DNA of 45,570 nt, taken from NCBI GenBank assembly GCA_017399145.1, contig JAFQEG010000009.1:1-45570 (forward strand), in the 5' to 3' direction. The translations under genes and the position numbers were made by a program. The notes beneath the pieces were generated by a model that did no database searches, had not been told where the DNA came from, and saw nothing but the letters and a program-made list of their open reading frames with translations. Of this stretch, positions 1 to 8,254 are shown one piece after another. The DNA comes from Clostridia bacterium (lineage in GTDB: Bacteria; Bacillota; Clostridia; Oscillospirales; CAG-272). The stretch's first letter is position 1. Each line of letters starts with the position of its first letter.

Positions 1-1447
1 CTGTATTTGAGCCTGCCTTTGATTTAGATACGGCAAACAAGCCGTAATTTACAGTCTTGCCTGTTTCATTTTCATAAGCCTTGATGCTATCTTGGTTAAC
101 TACAAAGCCAATCGCTATTCCTGCATTTCCATACTCCTGTACTGTATAGCCAAGGCAGGTAAAGAGTGGTGAAAGACTTGTTTCTTGTGGATCTGTGTTG
201 TGAATGCAGTTGCTATTCTGACAAGTCTGAATTTTTATACCATTTTCAAGATAATTTGAATAAACAACCGTCGTCTTGTAATCGTGAATTGGATTGTTAG
301 ACATTGCTATCTCCCCACATACTGTGCAAATACCTGCACAGCTGTTTGAGCTGTTCTCATCAAGAATGTGTGTCTTGTAATATACATCACAAATATTTGT
401 ACCAGAAATAATATATCTGCCCTCAACGTAGCTTGAAGGATTTGCAACGTAGCTACTATAAGATACTATTTCACTTGCACCGATTGCTTCCTTAACCTGA
501 TTTAAATACTCCTCGTTTGTTGTTACAAAGAAGAAATACTTACCAGTTTGCTTAAAATCAAGAGTTTGCCCTGCATTAACGCACTCATAAAAGTTTTCCT
601 TAAATGAGGTTATATCAATCGTAGGATTATCTCCCAAAATATAGATATTAGTAAGATTTGTGCAGCCTTCAAAGTTACGTTGACCTAAGCTTGTGCTGTT
701 ACCTAAAATATAAATGCTTTCTAACTTTTTACAATTATTAAAATTGTCAATACCAAGATTTGTTATATTTGCGGGAATAACTATTTCGGTAATAGCAGTA
801 TTTTTAAACCGATAGTTTCTGTTTGAATTGCACTTTAGTGAATAGCTTGTGCCCGGTGCTAATCTGATTGTATGTAGGTTGATACATTCTTGTAGATTGC
901 AAACGCCTCCAAAGCCACCTGATAGGTCAGTGCAGACAGAAAGATCCACTAATCTTAGGCTTTGACTTCTTTGAAACAGATCGCAAAAATCCTTAAGCAC
1001 CTCATTCATATAGATATATTGAATAGATTCATAGCCTAAGCCCTTATTGATATACATAAAACTGGTAAGTCCTCTTAGATTTAGTACAACTATGTCGTAC
1101 TCCTTTTCGGTTACAACGTCATATCCAGAACCGTTGTAAATATGAAAATTTACGTCCTGAAGCTGTGTCATCCAGCTTGTGTTAATAGTATAGGTTACGT
1201 AGTCGTTGTTGTTCTCGTCAGCCTCATTTCTATTGTTCGGCATAGATTTGTAGATATTTTTTCCTTCCGCATCAATTCCACTAACATACCAAATCAAAGG
1301 ATTGTGCTCCTCGTCGTAAATAGGCAGTGTAGTGCCATCTGCCAAAACAACCGTTTCCTCATAATTTACAGTAGCAAATATAGAGGTTGCAAAAAGACAT
1401 GCGAAAACTAAAATGCCAAGTGTTAAGATTAAAAGCTTTCTTTTCAT
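1..1447 (-). CDS. Secreted leucine-rich-repeat (BspA-like) protein, 3' end cut by window
   Basis: This frame is open from an ATG at 1447 to the window edge and gives 482 complete codons. The start follows a GAGGAG ribosome binding site with good spacing. Residues 1-25 form a signal peptide (basic KRK, a long hydrophobic core, cleavage near IFA). The middle holds irregular leucine-rich repeats of the BspA type, seen as recurring 'L..I.I..N.T.I....F..C..L..I.I.G' units. After about residue 370 come CxxC motifs and an 'HDYKTTVV' segment, then the start of a C-terminal module shared with the proteins at 2457-4610 and 17734-20643. The last 127 bases in the window are identical to 2714-2840. No LPXTG anchor is visible, but the C-terminus is missing. 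Such proteins are usually secreted or surface located; the ligand is unknown. Confidence 0.85.
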   Translation of the reverse strand, partial: MKRKLLILTLGILVFACLFATSIFATVNYEETVVLADGTTLPIYDEEHNPLIWYVSGIDAEGKNIYKSMPNNRNEADENNNDYVTYTINTSWMTQLQDVNFHIYNGSGYDVVTEKEYDIVVLNLRGLTSFMYINKGLGYESIQYIYMNEVLKDFCDLFQRSQSLRLVDLSVCTDLSGGFGGVCNLQECINLHTIRLAPGTSYSLKCNSNRNYRFKNTAITEIVIPANITNLGIDNFNNCKKLESIYILGNSTSLGQRNFEGCTNLTNIYILGDNPTIDITSFKENFYECVNAGQTLDFKQTGKYFFFVTTNEEYLNQVKEAIGASEIVSYSSYVANPSSYVEGRYIISGTNICDVYYKTHILDENSSNSCAGICTVCGEIAMSNNPIHDYKTTVVYSNYLENGIKIQTCQNSNCIHNTDPQETSLSPLFTCLGYTVQEYGNAGIAIGFVVNQDSIKAYENETGKTVNYGLFAVSKSKAGSNT

Positions 1448-1486
1448 TTTTATTCTCCTCATAGATATAGATTATGCTCCATTTTC

Positions 1487-1515
1487 ATAATACAATAAAT
1501 ACAATTATCATTCAA
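1487..1515 (-). promoter_or_regulatory. Sigma-A promoter of the LRR gene at 1447
   Basis: On the minus strand, TTGAAT (1510-1515) and TATTAT (1487-1492) are separated by exactly 17 bp. They lie about 40 bases upstream of the start codon and its GAGGAG site. Confidence 0.65.
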
Positions 1516-1518
1516 GAC

Positions 1519-1547
1519 AAAATATGTATAACTTATAGACATATTTT
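1519..1547. promoter_or_regulatory. Long palindrome between divergent promoters, candidate operator
   Basis: AAAATATGT (1519-1527) and ACATATTTT (1539-1547) form a perfect 9-bp inverted repeat. The interior adds TATAA-C-TTATA, so nearly the whole 29 bp is symmetric. It starts four bases beyond the -35 box of the minus-strand LRR promoter and lies about 33 bases upstream of the -35 box of the araC-type gene. No U-run follows, so it is not a terminator. Binding by the adjacent AraC-type regulator is an inference. Confidence 0.45.
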
Positions 1548-1579
1548 AGCTTTTTTGGGCTTAAATAACAAAAAAATAG

Positions 1580-1608
1580 TTGATTAGATGATGTTTATAT
1601 GATATAAT
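1580..1608 (+). promoter_or_regulatory. Sigma-A promoter of the AraC-type regulator
   Basis: TTGATT (1580-1585) and TATAAT (1603-1608) have a 17-bp spacer. Transcription would begin near 1615, which makes an ATG at 1622 almost leaderless and favours the ATG at 1643. Confidence 0.7.
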
Positions 1609-1642
1609 TATAGGACAAAATATGGTTTTTATGGAGAGTTAT

Positions 1643-2407
1643 ATGTTATACCAAACACAGCATTCCGTAATTGCAAACGAGGTTACCCTTGAAAGTGGGG
1701 CAGATCTCACCTTCCCTACTCACATTCATAATAGCTTTGAAATAATAATAGCTACCGAAGGAGAAATAGAAGTAACCGTATCCGGCACAAAGTATATAGC
1801 AAAAGAAAATGAGTGCGTGTTAGTTTTTCCGAACCAGCTTCACGAAATCAAAGCAGCAAAGCACGCAAAACACGCTATTCTAATTTTTTCACCCCATTTA
1901 GTAAAAGCATATAGTAATATTTTTGACACCTATATACCAATAAGCAACCATTTCCATTTGGATAGCTTATACGTTGATAAAATTACTAAGCTTAACGACA
2001 AAAAATCCTTAGTAGAATTAAAGGGGCTTTTGTATACTCTATGTAGTGAATTTGATAAAAACGCAACCTATGTAGAATATAAGGGCGATGCTCAAAATCT
2101 ACTCTTTAAAATCTTTAATTTTGTTTCGAAAAATTATAAAGGCGACTGCTCTCTCTATGCTTTAGCTGAAGAAACCACCTACAACTACATATATTTGTCG
2201 AAGCATTTTTCCAAAAGCACGGGTATCAGCTATACGGAATACGTAAATCATTTTCGTATAAACGAAGCCTGTTATCTCCTTTTAAATACACGCAGCACCA
2301 TTCTCAGCATAGCCTACGAATGTGGTTATGACTGCTTAAGAAGCTTTAACAGAAGTTTCAAATCTATAATAGGCACTACTCCTAGCAAATACAGAAGTCA
2401 GGCTTAG
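1643..2407 (+). CDS. AraC-family transcriptional regulator with cupin sensor domain
   Basis: The protein has 254 residues from the ATG at 1643. That start has GGAGAG four to six bases upstream, whereas the in-frame ATG at 1622 lies only about seven bases from the predicted transcription start. The N-terminal third carries a cupin (AraC ligand-binding) pattern, 'HIHNSFEIIIATEGEI' and 'VFPNQLHEI', which normally binds a sugar. The C-terminal ~100 residues are a double helix-turn-helix: the second helix segment reads 'ILSIAYECGYDCLRSFNRSFK', followed by 'GTTPSKYR', the classical AraC/XylS signature. It is divergent from an LRR gene and next to esterase and glycosidase genes, so control of that carbohydrate cluster is likely but not shown. 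The inducer is unknown. Confidence 0.9.
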   Translation: MLYQTQHSVIANEVTLESGADLTFPTHIHNSFEIIIATEGEIEVTVSGTKYIAKENECVLVFPNQLHEIKAAKHAKHAILIFSPHLVKAYSNIFDTYIPISNHFHLDSLYVDKITKLNDKKSLVELKGLLYTLCSEFDKNATYVEYKGDAQNLLFKIFNFVSKNYKGDCSLYALAEETTYNYIYLSKHFSKSTGISYTEYVNHFRINEACYLLLNTRSTILSIAYECGYDCLRSFNRSFKSIIGTTPSKYRSQA

Positions 2408-2416
2408 CAAGCAAAG

Positions 2417-2451
2417 AAAAAAGTCGTATGGGAAATCCATACGACTTTTTT
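2417..2451. terminator. Bidirectional intrinsic terminator
   Basis: GTCGTATGG (2423-2431) pairs with CCATACGAC (2437-2445) around a 5-base loop, flanked by six A and six T. It can end both the araC-type gene and the convergent LRR gene at 2457-4610. Confidence 0.85.
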
Positions 2452-2456
2452 CTTAG

Positions 2457-4610
2457 TTATTTATCTGTGCCTATAATACCATTATATGAAACAAATTCAT
2501 ACACAGCACCCTCTTGTGGTGTGCCTGCTTGCATATATGAGTATGTTGTGCCGTTTTCATCTGCTACGGCAACGAAGCCACCCATTGCAATCTCGACAGT
2601 TTTGTGAGACTCCTCGGTAAAGCCTGTAATTCTTAATTCAAACAAGTCATAGCCACGACCTGTTAGATCTGTTCTAATGGCACCGTCTAATAGTGCACCG
2701 TTTTCGTCGAATACTGTATTTGAGCCTGCCTTTGATTTAGATACGGCAAACAAGCCGTAATTTACAGTCTTGCCTGTTTCATTTTCATAAGCCTTGATGC
2801 TATCTTGGTTAACTACAAAGCCAATCGCTATTCCTGCATTACCAAACTCAGGTGCTGAGTAACCAAGGCAGGTAAAGAGGGCATTCATTTTTTCCTCACC
2901 TTCACTATGACTGCATCCCTCATTTTGACACGCAACTGTTTTTAATCCCTCTCTGGTATAACCCTTTTCGTATAATACCGTTGTTTTTATATCGTGTATA
3001 AGTGCTTCCTTAAGTGTTTTTAGGCAAACCTCACAGGTAAGTGCAGTTTCACAATTAAAGTCGTCCTCATAGGTATGGTCGCCTGTTGCCTTTTCGCCTA
3101 CTACTACGCTTTGAAGCTTACAAATTACACATGTGTTTGTAGTTGTTTCATCGTAACCACAGTTACCCTGTTGATATACTCTATCATTATAGTGTACACC
3201 CTCTGCCTCGTGTATATCCATATCATACACTTCGCTTGTTGTGTGGAATCTGTAATACCAACCCTTATCTGTGTGATTGCATCTTATGGTATAGCTTATT
3301 TCTACTCTATCCCCACCGCAGAAGATTATTTCTGTGGGAGAGCCTTCGGCACTATAAATGGTGTTGCCGTTTGCGTCGTTACCAAGACTTGTAAGGTTGT
3401 AATAGTTTTCAATCTCAAAACTAATCGTCAATGTTCCCTCTTGATTTGTATAAAGAGGAGTGTCATCCTTTGAGATAGCGACAAAGCCTTTTTTTCCGTT
3501 ATAATCAACTGTGGAAATAATAGCACTTGAAAGGTCGCTATGCTCATTTTGTGCAAATATCAATTTTAGTGGCTTTTTCGCTCCATTATTTAAAAACGAT
3601 GTAAGGGAAGCTCTTGATAAGTTTACGTTTGTCATTTCACCAAGAAATACAAGCGTTAATGATGTTTCAGGAATACATTGATAAAAGCAAAAACCATTAG
3701 TCGGATTCAATGATGTAAAGCATTTTGGAAAATATAGCACATTGTTTTTCAGATTACAGTGAGCTAAAAAATAACTTCCAACAGAGGTAAGGCTATTAGG
3801 CAAATAGTCGCTTGCAAGTTCAAAATCGCCTAAATTTTCAAGCGCGTTGTCGCCTATTTGCTCTATTGAATCAGGCAATGCAAGTCTATCAATAGCACCG
3901 CAATTGTAAAATACTTGATCGCCAAGCGTTTTTAAGCTTGTGCAGTTTTCAAGATTTATATTTGCCAACCTTGTGCATCCACTAAAAGTACCCTTGTCTA
4001 TGCTTTCAACAGCACAATCCTTTGGGAAAACAACAGTTTCAAGATTTGCCGAATTGTAAAACGACCACATTTCTATTGTCTTAAGATTTTTAGACATAGT
4101 AATCTTTTTGCACGCACTTACTTGAGAGAAAGCATTATTTTGAATTAAGGTTACGGAGTCGGGGAAAACAAACTCTACTACGTTTGGCTCTTTTTTACCA
4201 TCACCCCAAAGATTAGCATTTGTAGATAGAGTTATACCGTATGGAAACTCTACATAATATAGGCTTCCTGCCTGATAATTTTTGTTATCGTTTTCGTTTA
4301 TAAATGAATAATCAACTCCGTTTTGGTCAGCCCAATTTACACGAACGGTGGAGCCCTCTATCATATATCTAAAAACATAATATGAAGGATAAGCGGTCAA
4401 ATTACCATTTGTGTCCTTCAAGATAACGATAGACTCCTTGTCTGTAATTTTGGTAGCTGTTGTGCCTGTATACCATGATGGGTCACCAAGATTGTTAACA
4501 AGCTCGATTTCTTGCCCCTCGTAAGTGATTGTTTCAGCACTAACAGAAAGAACAAAAATACAAGTTAGTATCGCCACCATCATAGCAATTAAAAGAAATT
4601 TCTTTTTCAT
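2457..4610 (-). CDS. Secreted leucine-rich-repeat (BspA-like) protein with shared C-terminal module
   Basis: The protein has 717 residues. Residues 1-25 are a signal peptide ending at VSA. BspA-type leucine-rich repeats span roughly residues 140-330, for example 'VVFPKDCAVESIDKGTFSGC' and 'LALPDSIEQIGDNALENL'. A region with paired cysteines follows (about 440-580: CVIC, CEVC, CQNEGC). Such Cys/His-bearing repeats are common in surface proteins of gut Clostridia. The last ~140 residues are a module shared with the two other large secreted proteins here. No LPXTG or transmembrane anchor is present, so the protein may be released or held non-covalently. An AAAGGAG-like site precedes the ATG by seven bases. 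It lies 53 bases after an SGNH esterase on the same strand and may be the last gene of that operon. The ligand cannot be predicted. Confidence 0.88.
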   Translation of the reverse strand: MKKKFLLIAMMVAILTCIFVLSVSAETITYEGQEIELVNNLGDPSWYTGTTATKITDKESIVILKDTNGNLTAYPSYYVFRYMIEGSTVRVNWADQNGVDYSFINENDNKNYQAGSLYYVEFPYGITLSTNANLWGDGKKEPNVVEFVFPDSVTLIQNNAFSQVSACKKITMSKNLKTIEMWSFYNSANLETVVFPKDCAVESIDKGTFSGCTRLANINLENCTSLKTLGDQVFYNCGAIDRLALPDSIEQIGDNALENLGDFELASDYLPNSLTSVGSYFLAHCNLKNNVLYFPKCFTSLNPTNGFCFYQCIPETSLTLVFLGEMTNVNLSRASLTSFLNNGAKKPLKLIFAQNEHSDLSSAIISTVDYNGKKGFVAISKDDTPLYTNQEGTLTISFEIENYYNLTSLGNDANGNTIYSAEGSPTEIIFCGGDRVEISYTIRCNHTDKGWYYRFHTTSEVYDMDIHEAEGVHYNDRVYQQGNCGYDETTTNTCVICKLQSVVVGEKATGDHTYEDDFNCETALTCEVCLKTLKEALIHDIKTTVLYEKGYTREGLKTVACQNEGCSHSEGEEKMNALFTCLGYSAPEFGNAGIAIGFVVNQDSIKAYENETGKTVNYGLFAVSKSKAGSNTVFDENGALLDGAIRTDLTGRGYDLFELRITGFTEESHKTVEIAMGGFVAVADENGTTYSYMQAGTPQEGAVYEFVSYNGIIGTDK

Positions 4611-4663
4611 TGTTTTTCTCCTTTTTTATTCTTATATTTGATTATACTTATTAACGCCTGTGC

Positions 4664-5620
4664 TTAAAATTTTAGTTTTTTAATAGCCTTAATCAAATTG
4701 TTACTATACATTAAAGAGCCAAAGCAATTAGGATGTGCCTTGTCGCTAAAGCACTCCTCTACATTTGGCACTAATGTAAAGCCATCTACAAGCCTTATAC
4801 ATTCGTATTTTGCGCAAGTGTCTTTAATTTTGTTAATACACCAAATAAAGCGATCCCAATTATCAATATCCCCTCGCCAAATAGGGGTTATGGCTAAAAT
4901 CGGTATATTAGGAAAAACAGATGTTAATTTTTTATAAAATTCGCTCACATTAAGCTCGTAATCATAAGAGCTATCATCATACCAGTTTGTTCCAAGAGCC
5001 ACAATTATTTTGTCGGGTTCAAAACCATCAATTTTCATTATGTCATTTGGCTCGTATCTGTATCCCCCTATGCCTTGTGCCAAAATATCATATCCAAGCT
5101 CACGCACAAGACCATTTGCGTACGCAAGACTCGCAACCTCAGGTCCTGCTCCTTGCGTGATAGAGTCGCCAATAATCAATACCTTTTTTTCTGATTTTTT
5201 AACTGATTTATATCCACCATTAATTGTGAAATTTTTAATTTGAACCGTGCTTTCGCAAGGCATGTAAATGCTTACCAGCTTTTGTCCCTGTGGCAAGAAA
5301 AACTCCACCTTGCCCTTTAATGTATCATTTATGTGATAAACGCGATACAGGACATTATCGATATATAAATCAATGGTATTATTTGCATGGAATTTAGATG
5401 CCTTATAATCAAAGCTAATCTCAGTGGAACTGGTTTTAAACTCTATTCGCTGTGGTCCACTCATCAAGGCATATGTTAACCAGTCTTTATCGCATTTGTT
5501 TTGCGATATATGCTCAATCTGAGCTTTAGAAAATCTATACGATGAGAGATATCCGTCTTTGATTTCAAAATAACAAGCTCCTTTTATAAGCTTTGAAAGA
5601 GTTTTACTAGATAACTTCAT
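4664..5620 (-). CDS. SGNH/GDSL-family hydrolase, probable carbohydrate esterase
   Basis: The protein has 318 residues and no signal peptide. The first ~140 residues look like an all-beta domain, as in the N-terminal domain of SGNH carbohydrate esterases. The catalytic domain starts at 'VLIIGDSITQG' with Ser153 as the predicted nucleophile. Block II is the glycine in 'GIGGY' (about 183-187). Block III is 'ALGTNW' with Asn212 for the oxyanion hole. Block V is 'SDKAHPN' with Asp293 and His296 completing the triad. Known relatives remove acetyl or other acyl groups from sugars; the substrate here is not known. TTGGAGG precedes the ATG. It is 26 bases downstream of the HTH-ADP-ribosylglycohydrolase gene, so the two are probably cotranscribed. 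Lack of an export signal suggests that it acts on imported oligosaccharides. Confidence 0.85.
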   Translation of the reverse strand: MKLSSKTLSKLIKGACYFEIKDGYLSSYRFSKAQIEHISQNKCDKDWLTYALMSGPQRIEFKTSSTEISFDYKASKFHANNTIDLYIDNVLYRVYHINDTLKGKVEFFLPQGQKLVSIYMPCESTVQIKNFTINGGYKSVKKSEKKVLIIGDSITQGAGPEVASLAYANGLVRELGYDILAQGIGGYRYEPNDIMKIDGFEPDKIIVALGTNWYDDSSYDYELNVSEFYKKLTSVFPNIPILAITPIWRGDIDNWDRFIWCINKIKDTCAKYECIRLVDGFTLVPNVEECFSDKAHPNCFGSLMYSNNLIKAIKKLKF

Positions 5621-5646
5621 AATACACCTCCAAATTCAGCTTGTTT

Positions 5647-7227
5647 TTATGTTTTTACGATATGCTTCATTGTTAGCTTGGCACGTTCAGAAATTTTCAC
5701 TGCCTCAATGCCGAAAAGCGAAGTGTATAATTTATCGTTGATTGGCTTCTTCCAATATTCAGGGATTTTTTCAAAACCAATTATCATACCAAGCACAGAG
5801 CCAACAGTTGCACCATTGCAATCCGTATCGAAGCCTGTTTCCACTGCCATACAAATGGATTTCCCAAAATCGCCATTTCCGTATAGTAGCGAGGCTACAA
5901 CAATCATAGCGTTTGATATGGTATGACACCAACCGTGCGAGGTGTATTCATCGTATTTTTTATGAATCATATCAAAGCACTCGTTTTGAGATATTCCCTT
6001 TTTGTAAGCATCAACAACGGACACAACATCCTCATATAGCCTTGAGGTGCATGGAATTTCGGCAAGACCACAAAGAATTATATCTTCGATATTATCAGTG
6101 GTAGAAGCCACAGCCAACATAGCACTGACAAGCATTTCTCCGTAGATACCGTTTTTGGTGTGAGAAATTGAAGCGTCTCTCCAAGCCATTTCTGCTGCAA
6201 GCTCAGGATTACCCGGATTGATATATCCAAAATAATCTCCTCTTATCTGTGCCCCTATCCACTCTCTATAAGGATTTTTATAAATTGCGGATTCAGGTGG
6301 ATCAAAGCCTTTTACAAAATTAAGGTAAGCAACGCGCTCAGCTGAAAAATAATATTCCTTACTTTGATATTTCAACCACGCCCCCGCAACATCATATGAT
6401 GTAAAGCTTCTTCCGTACTTGTCTATAATTTCTTGTGCAAGTACAACATAGTTTGTATCATCGTCCACAGGCATACCATTGATTTCGTCTGCATAGGACT
6501 GTCCAGCAAAGCCAAATTTGTATTTTCCAATAATCTCATCCGTTAAATCGCTTCTATAAACATACCTGTGCATTGGATAATTATTTGTTTCTTTAAGAAA
6601 CGGAATCAACTCATCTGTACGAATTCCCTCGAGGGATTTTCCAAGCATACAACCACAGATTCGCCCCATCCACGCACCGTGAATTTTATTTTCCATGTCA
6701 TCGCTATTATACGTTAATGGAATATTACATTTTTTTCTTAGACCCCTTATTTGTTCTAGCTCTGAAGGTTCGATATAGGGATATTCATCTCTTTGATTTG
6801 CAGTTGTGATGGCTTCAAATAAAACGTCTCCAAGCTTCTTTTTTATTTCTCCCTTTGGAAGCCTTGATACAGAAGAAAACACATCGTTGTAAACATCTAT
6901 GTCTAATCCTTCGTCAATAGACTCTTGATATTCCAGCAAAAGATTAGAGGAATAAAACTCCCAGTCATGGATATTTTTATAATGCGGTTTTATTACCTTG
7001 GTCTTTTTCATTTCGTCTACTGCTCTGTTGTCATTTCCTAGAATAAGAGCATCAAGAGAAATATCAAAATACTTTGAAATCATAATAATTCTGTCAAGAT
7101 CGGGAGTTGATGAATCGCTTTCCCATTTTTGAACCGATTGCTGAGATACCCCAAAAATTTCAGAAAACTGTTCTTGCGTAAGCTTTGCTTCGGTTCTGAT
7201 TTTATGAATTGTTTTTCCGAGTGTCAT
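5647..7227 (-). CDS. Xre-type HTH fused to an ADP-ribosylglycohydrolase (DraG-like) domain
   Basis: The protein has 526 residues. Residues 5-60 are a clear Xre/Cro helix-turn-helix ('LTQEQFSEIFGVSQQSVQKW'). Residues about 85-175 form a linker of unknown type. From about 180 to 500 comes an ADP-ribosylglycohydrolase fold: it opens with 'IHGAWMGRICGCMLG', has the metal-binding 'VDDDTNY' (255-258) and ends with 'GFDTDCNGATVGSVLG' (about 470), the second metal-binding signature. Family members hydrolyse ADP-ribose or related N- and O-glycosidic bonds using two magnesium ions. In sugar-utilisation loci the family is common and the substrate is often unknown. The fusion suggests a regulator whose DNA binding is tied to a ligand or reaction. 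AAGGAGGG precedes the ATG, with a TATAAT box and an 18-bp palindrome just upstream, which suggests autoregulation. Confidence 0.87.
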   Translation of the reverse strand: MTLGKTIHKIRTEAKLTQEQFSEIFGVSQQSVQKWESDSSTPDLDRIIMISKYFDISLDALILGNDNRAVDEMKKTKVIKPHYKNIHDWEFYSSNLLLEYQESIDEGLDIDVYNDVFSSVSRLPKGEIKKKLGDVLFEAITTANQRDEYPYIEPSELEQIRGLRKKCNIPLTYNSDDMENKIHGAWMGRICGCMLGKSLEGIRTDELIPFLKETNNYPMHRYVYRSDLTDEIIGKYKFGFAGQSYADEINGMPVDDDTNYVVLAQEIIDKYGRSFTSYDVAGAWLKYQSKEYYFSAERVAYLNFVKGFDPPESAIYKNPYREWIGAQIRGDYFGYINPGNPELAAEMAWRDASISHTKNGIYGEMLVSAMLAVASTTDNIEDIILCGLAEIPCTSRLYEDVVSVVDAYKKGISQNECFDMIHKKYDEYTSHGWCHTISNAMIVVASLLYGNGDFGKSICMAVETGFDTDCNGATVGSVLGMIIGFEKIPEYWKKPINDKLYTSLFGIEAVKISERAKLTMKHIVKT

Positions 7228-7249
7228 AGTCCCTCCTTCTTTTGATTTT

Positions 7250-7255
7250 ATTATA
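7250..7255 (-). promoter_or_regulatory. -10 box of the HTH-ADP-ribosylglycohydrolase gene
   Basis: A perfect TATAAT on the minus strand lies 23 bases from the start codon. No good -35 box is found at 16-18 bp; that place is covered by the palindrome at 7265-7282. A weak core promoter under control of a bound protein is plausible. Confidence 0.5.
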
Positions 7256-7264
7256 CCATAAAAG

Positions 7265-7282
7265 CAAACACGAATGTGTTTG
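7265..7282. promoter_or_regulatory. Palindromic operator candidate over the -35 region
   Basis: CAAACAC-GAAT-GTGTTTG is a perfect inverted repeat with 7-bp arms. It covers the expected -35 position of the gene that starts at 7227. A second inverted repeat, AACGGTC-ATA-GACCGTT, follows at 7284-7300. The size suits an Xre-type dimer, so the HTH domain encoded by that gene is the obvious candidate ligand. This is an inference from position. Confidence 0.45.
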
Positions 7283-7341
7283 AAACGGTCATAGACCGTT
7301 AACGCTTCAAGCCAAGGGCGCGGAAGTGTCTTTTAGCCGTC

Positions 7342-7393
7342 AATGAAATTACTACAATAATGCTTGTCATTATTGATATAAGGTAATTTCATT
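7342..7393. repeat. Nested inverted repeat in an intergenic region
   Basis: AATGAAATTAC (7342-7352) and GTAATTTCATT (7383-7393) are perfect 11-bp arms. Inside them CAATAATG (7355-7362) and CATTATTG (7368-7375) are perfect 8-bp arms. No U-run follows on either strand, so it is not a standard terminator. It lies between the alpha/beta-hydrolase gene and the HTH fusion gene. Confidence 0.6.
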
Positions 7394-7417
7394 ATAACAT
7401 ATACGTTATACACCAAG

Positions 7418-7463
7418 CAAGAAACTCAAAATTGTTATTTTTACAACCACAAGGTGTGTTTTG
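7418..7463. promoter_or_regulatory. Tandem direct-repeat box, copy 1 (AraC-type site candidate)
   Basis: This stretch aligns almost throughout with 8255-8301. Both begin with CAAGAAAC and contain two tandem half-sites of the pattern 'CAAAA..GT..TTTTT' then 'CAACCA.AA.GTGT.TTTT'. Copy 1 is the more degenerate. The two-half-site direct-repeat layout is typical of AraC-family operators. Confidence 0.4.
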
Positions 7464-7513
7464 TTATATAAAAGTAAAGACAAGGTTAATTATGCCTTGC
7501 CTTCTTTATGATA

Positions 7514-8164
7514 TTATTTTTTTGCTCGCTTGTGTGAAAGCAACCATGTATATAACTCGTCGCCATCATATGCAAAATCCCAAGCGTTATGATAAACGCC
7601 CTTTAATACTTTAATTTCAGCATTTCCGCCACGTCTATTTACAGACTTTATCATTTCCATACTATTCTCAATAGGCACTACATCATCACAATCACCGTGG
7701 TACACCATTATAGGCACTTCAGTTAAGGACTCTCCAAACCAATAAATTCCACTTCCACAAATTGGTGCAATTGCTGCAAATCTTTCAGGATCTGCCATTG
7801 CAAGCATCCACGTACCTGTCCCTCCCATTGAAAGTCCTGTAAGGTATACTCTATCCATATCAATTGGAAGGCTTTCACATATGTAATCAAGAAACGCGAG
7901 TAAGGATTCTGTATAGCATCCCCAATATTTGCCCGCTGGGCATTGAGGTCCAATAAAGATAAATGGGTATTCTTTTCCTCTTTCTCGTACGTGCTTCATA
8001 AATCCGTGACGGCATGCCACATCTAAATCATTACCCCACTCGCCTGCGCCATGTAAGAAAAAAACAAGAGGATATTTTTTGTTCTCATCATAATCCTTCG
8101 GTAAATATTTTACATAATTAAAGTTAAAATATCTATCATTCTCCCATTTATGCTTAGTATACAT
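7514..8164 (-). CDS. Alpha/beta-hydrolase esterase of the prolyl oligopeptidase/PHB-depolymerase type
   Basis: The protein has 216 residues, a compact single-domain alpha/beta hydrolase with no signal peptide. 'VFFLHGAGEWGND' (34-46) provides the oxyanion region. 'LTGLSMGGTG' has Ser112 as nucleophile in the GxSxG elbow. 'HGDCDDVVP' gives the acid (Asp160 or 161), and 'GVYHNAW' gives His192. Related enzymes include feruloyl and acetyl esterases in carbohydrate clusters, and that role fits the neighbours (SGNH esterase, GH172, GH78). GAGGAGG precedes the start. It has its own strong promoter, divergent from the GH172 gene, and the HTH fusion gene lies 286 bases downstream on the same strand. 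The exact ester substrate is unknown. Confidence 0.83.
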   Translation of the reverse strand: MYTKHKWENDRYFNFNYVKYLPKDYDENKKYPLVFFLHGAGEWGNDLDVACRHGFMKHVRERGKEYPFIFIGPQCPAGKYWGCYTESLLAFLDYICESLPIDMDRVYLTGLSMGGTGTWMLAMADPERFAAIAPICGSGIYWFGESLTEVPIMVYHGDCDDVVPIENSMEMIKSVNRRGGNAEIKVLKGVYHNAWDFAYDGDELYTWLLSHKRAKK

Positions 8165-8196
8165 AGTTCCTCCTCAAAATTTCAAGTTATAAACTT

Positions 8197-8225
8197 ATTA
8201 TAAATCATTCTTTAAAAGATTTCAA
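8197..8225 (-). promoter_or_regulatory. Sigma-A promoter of the esterase gene at 8164
   Basis: TTGAAA (8220-8225) and TATAAT (8197-8202) on the minus strand have a 17-bp spacer, about 33 bases upstream of the start codon. Confidence 0.75.
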
Positions 8226-8254
8226 CTTTATTTTACCACAAATCAATCATTAAA

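Noticed and set aside
1142-1411. Open frame of 89 codons on the plus strand inside the LRR gene
   Set aside because: It is antisense to a convincing coding frame with signal peptide and repeats and has no ribosome binding site.
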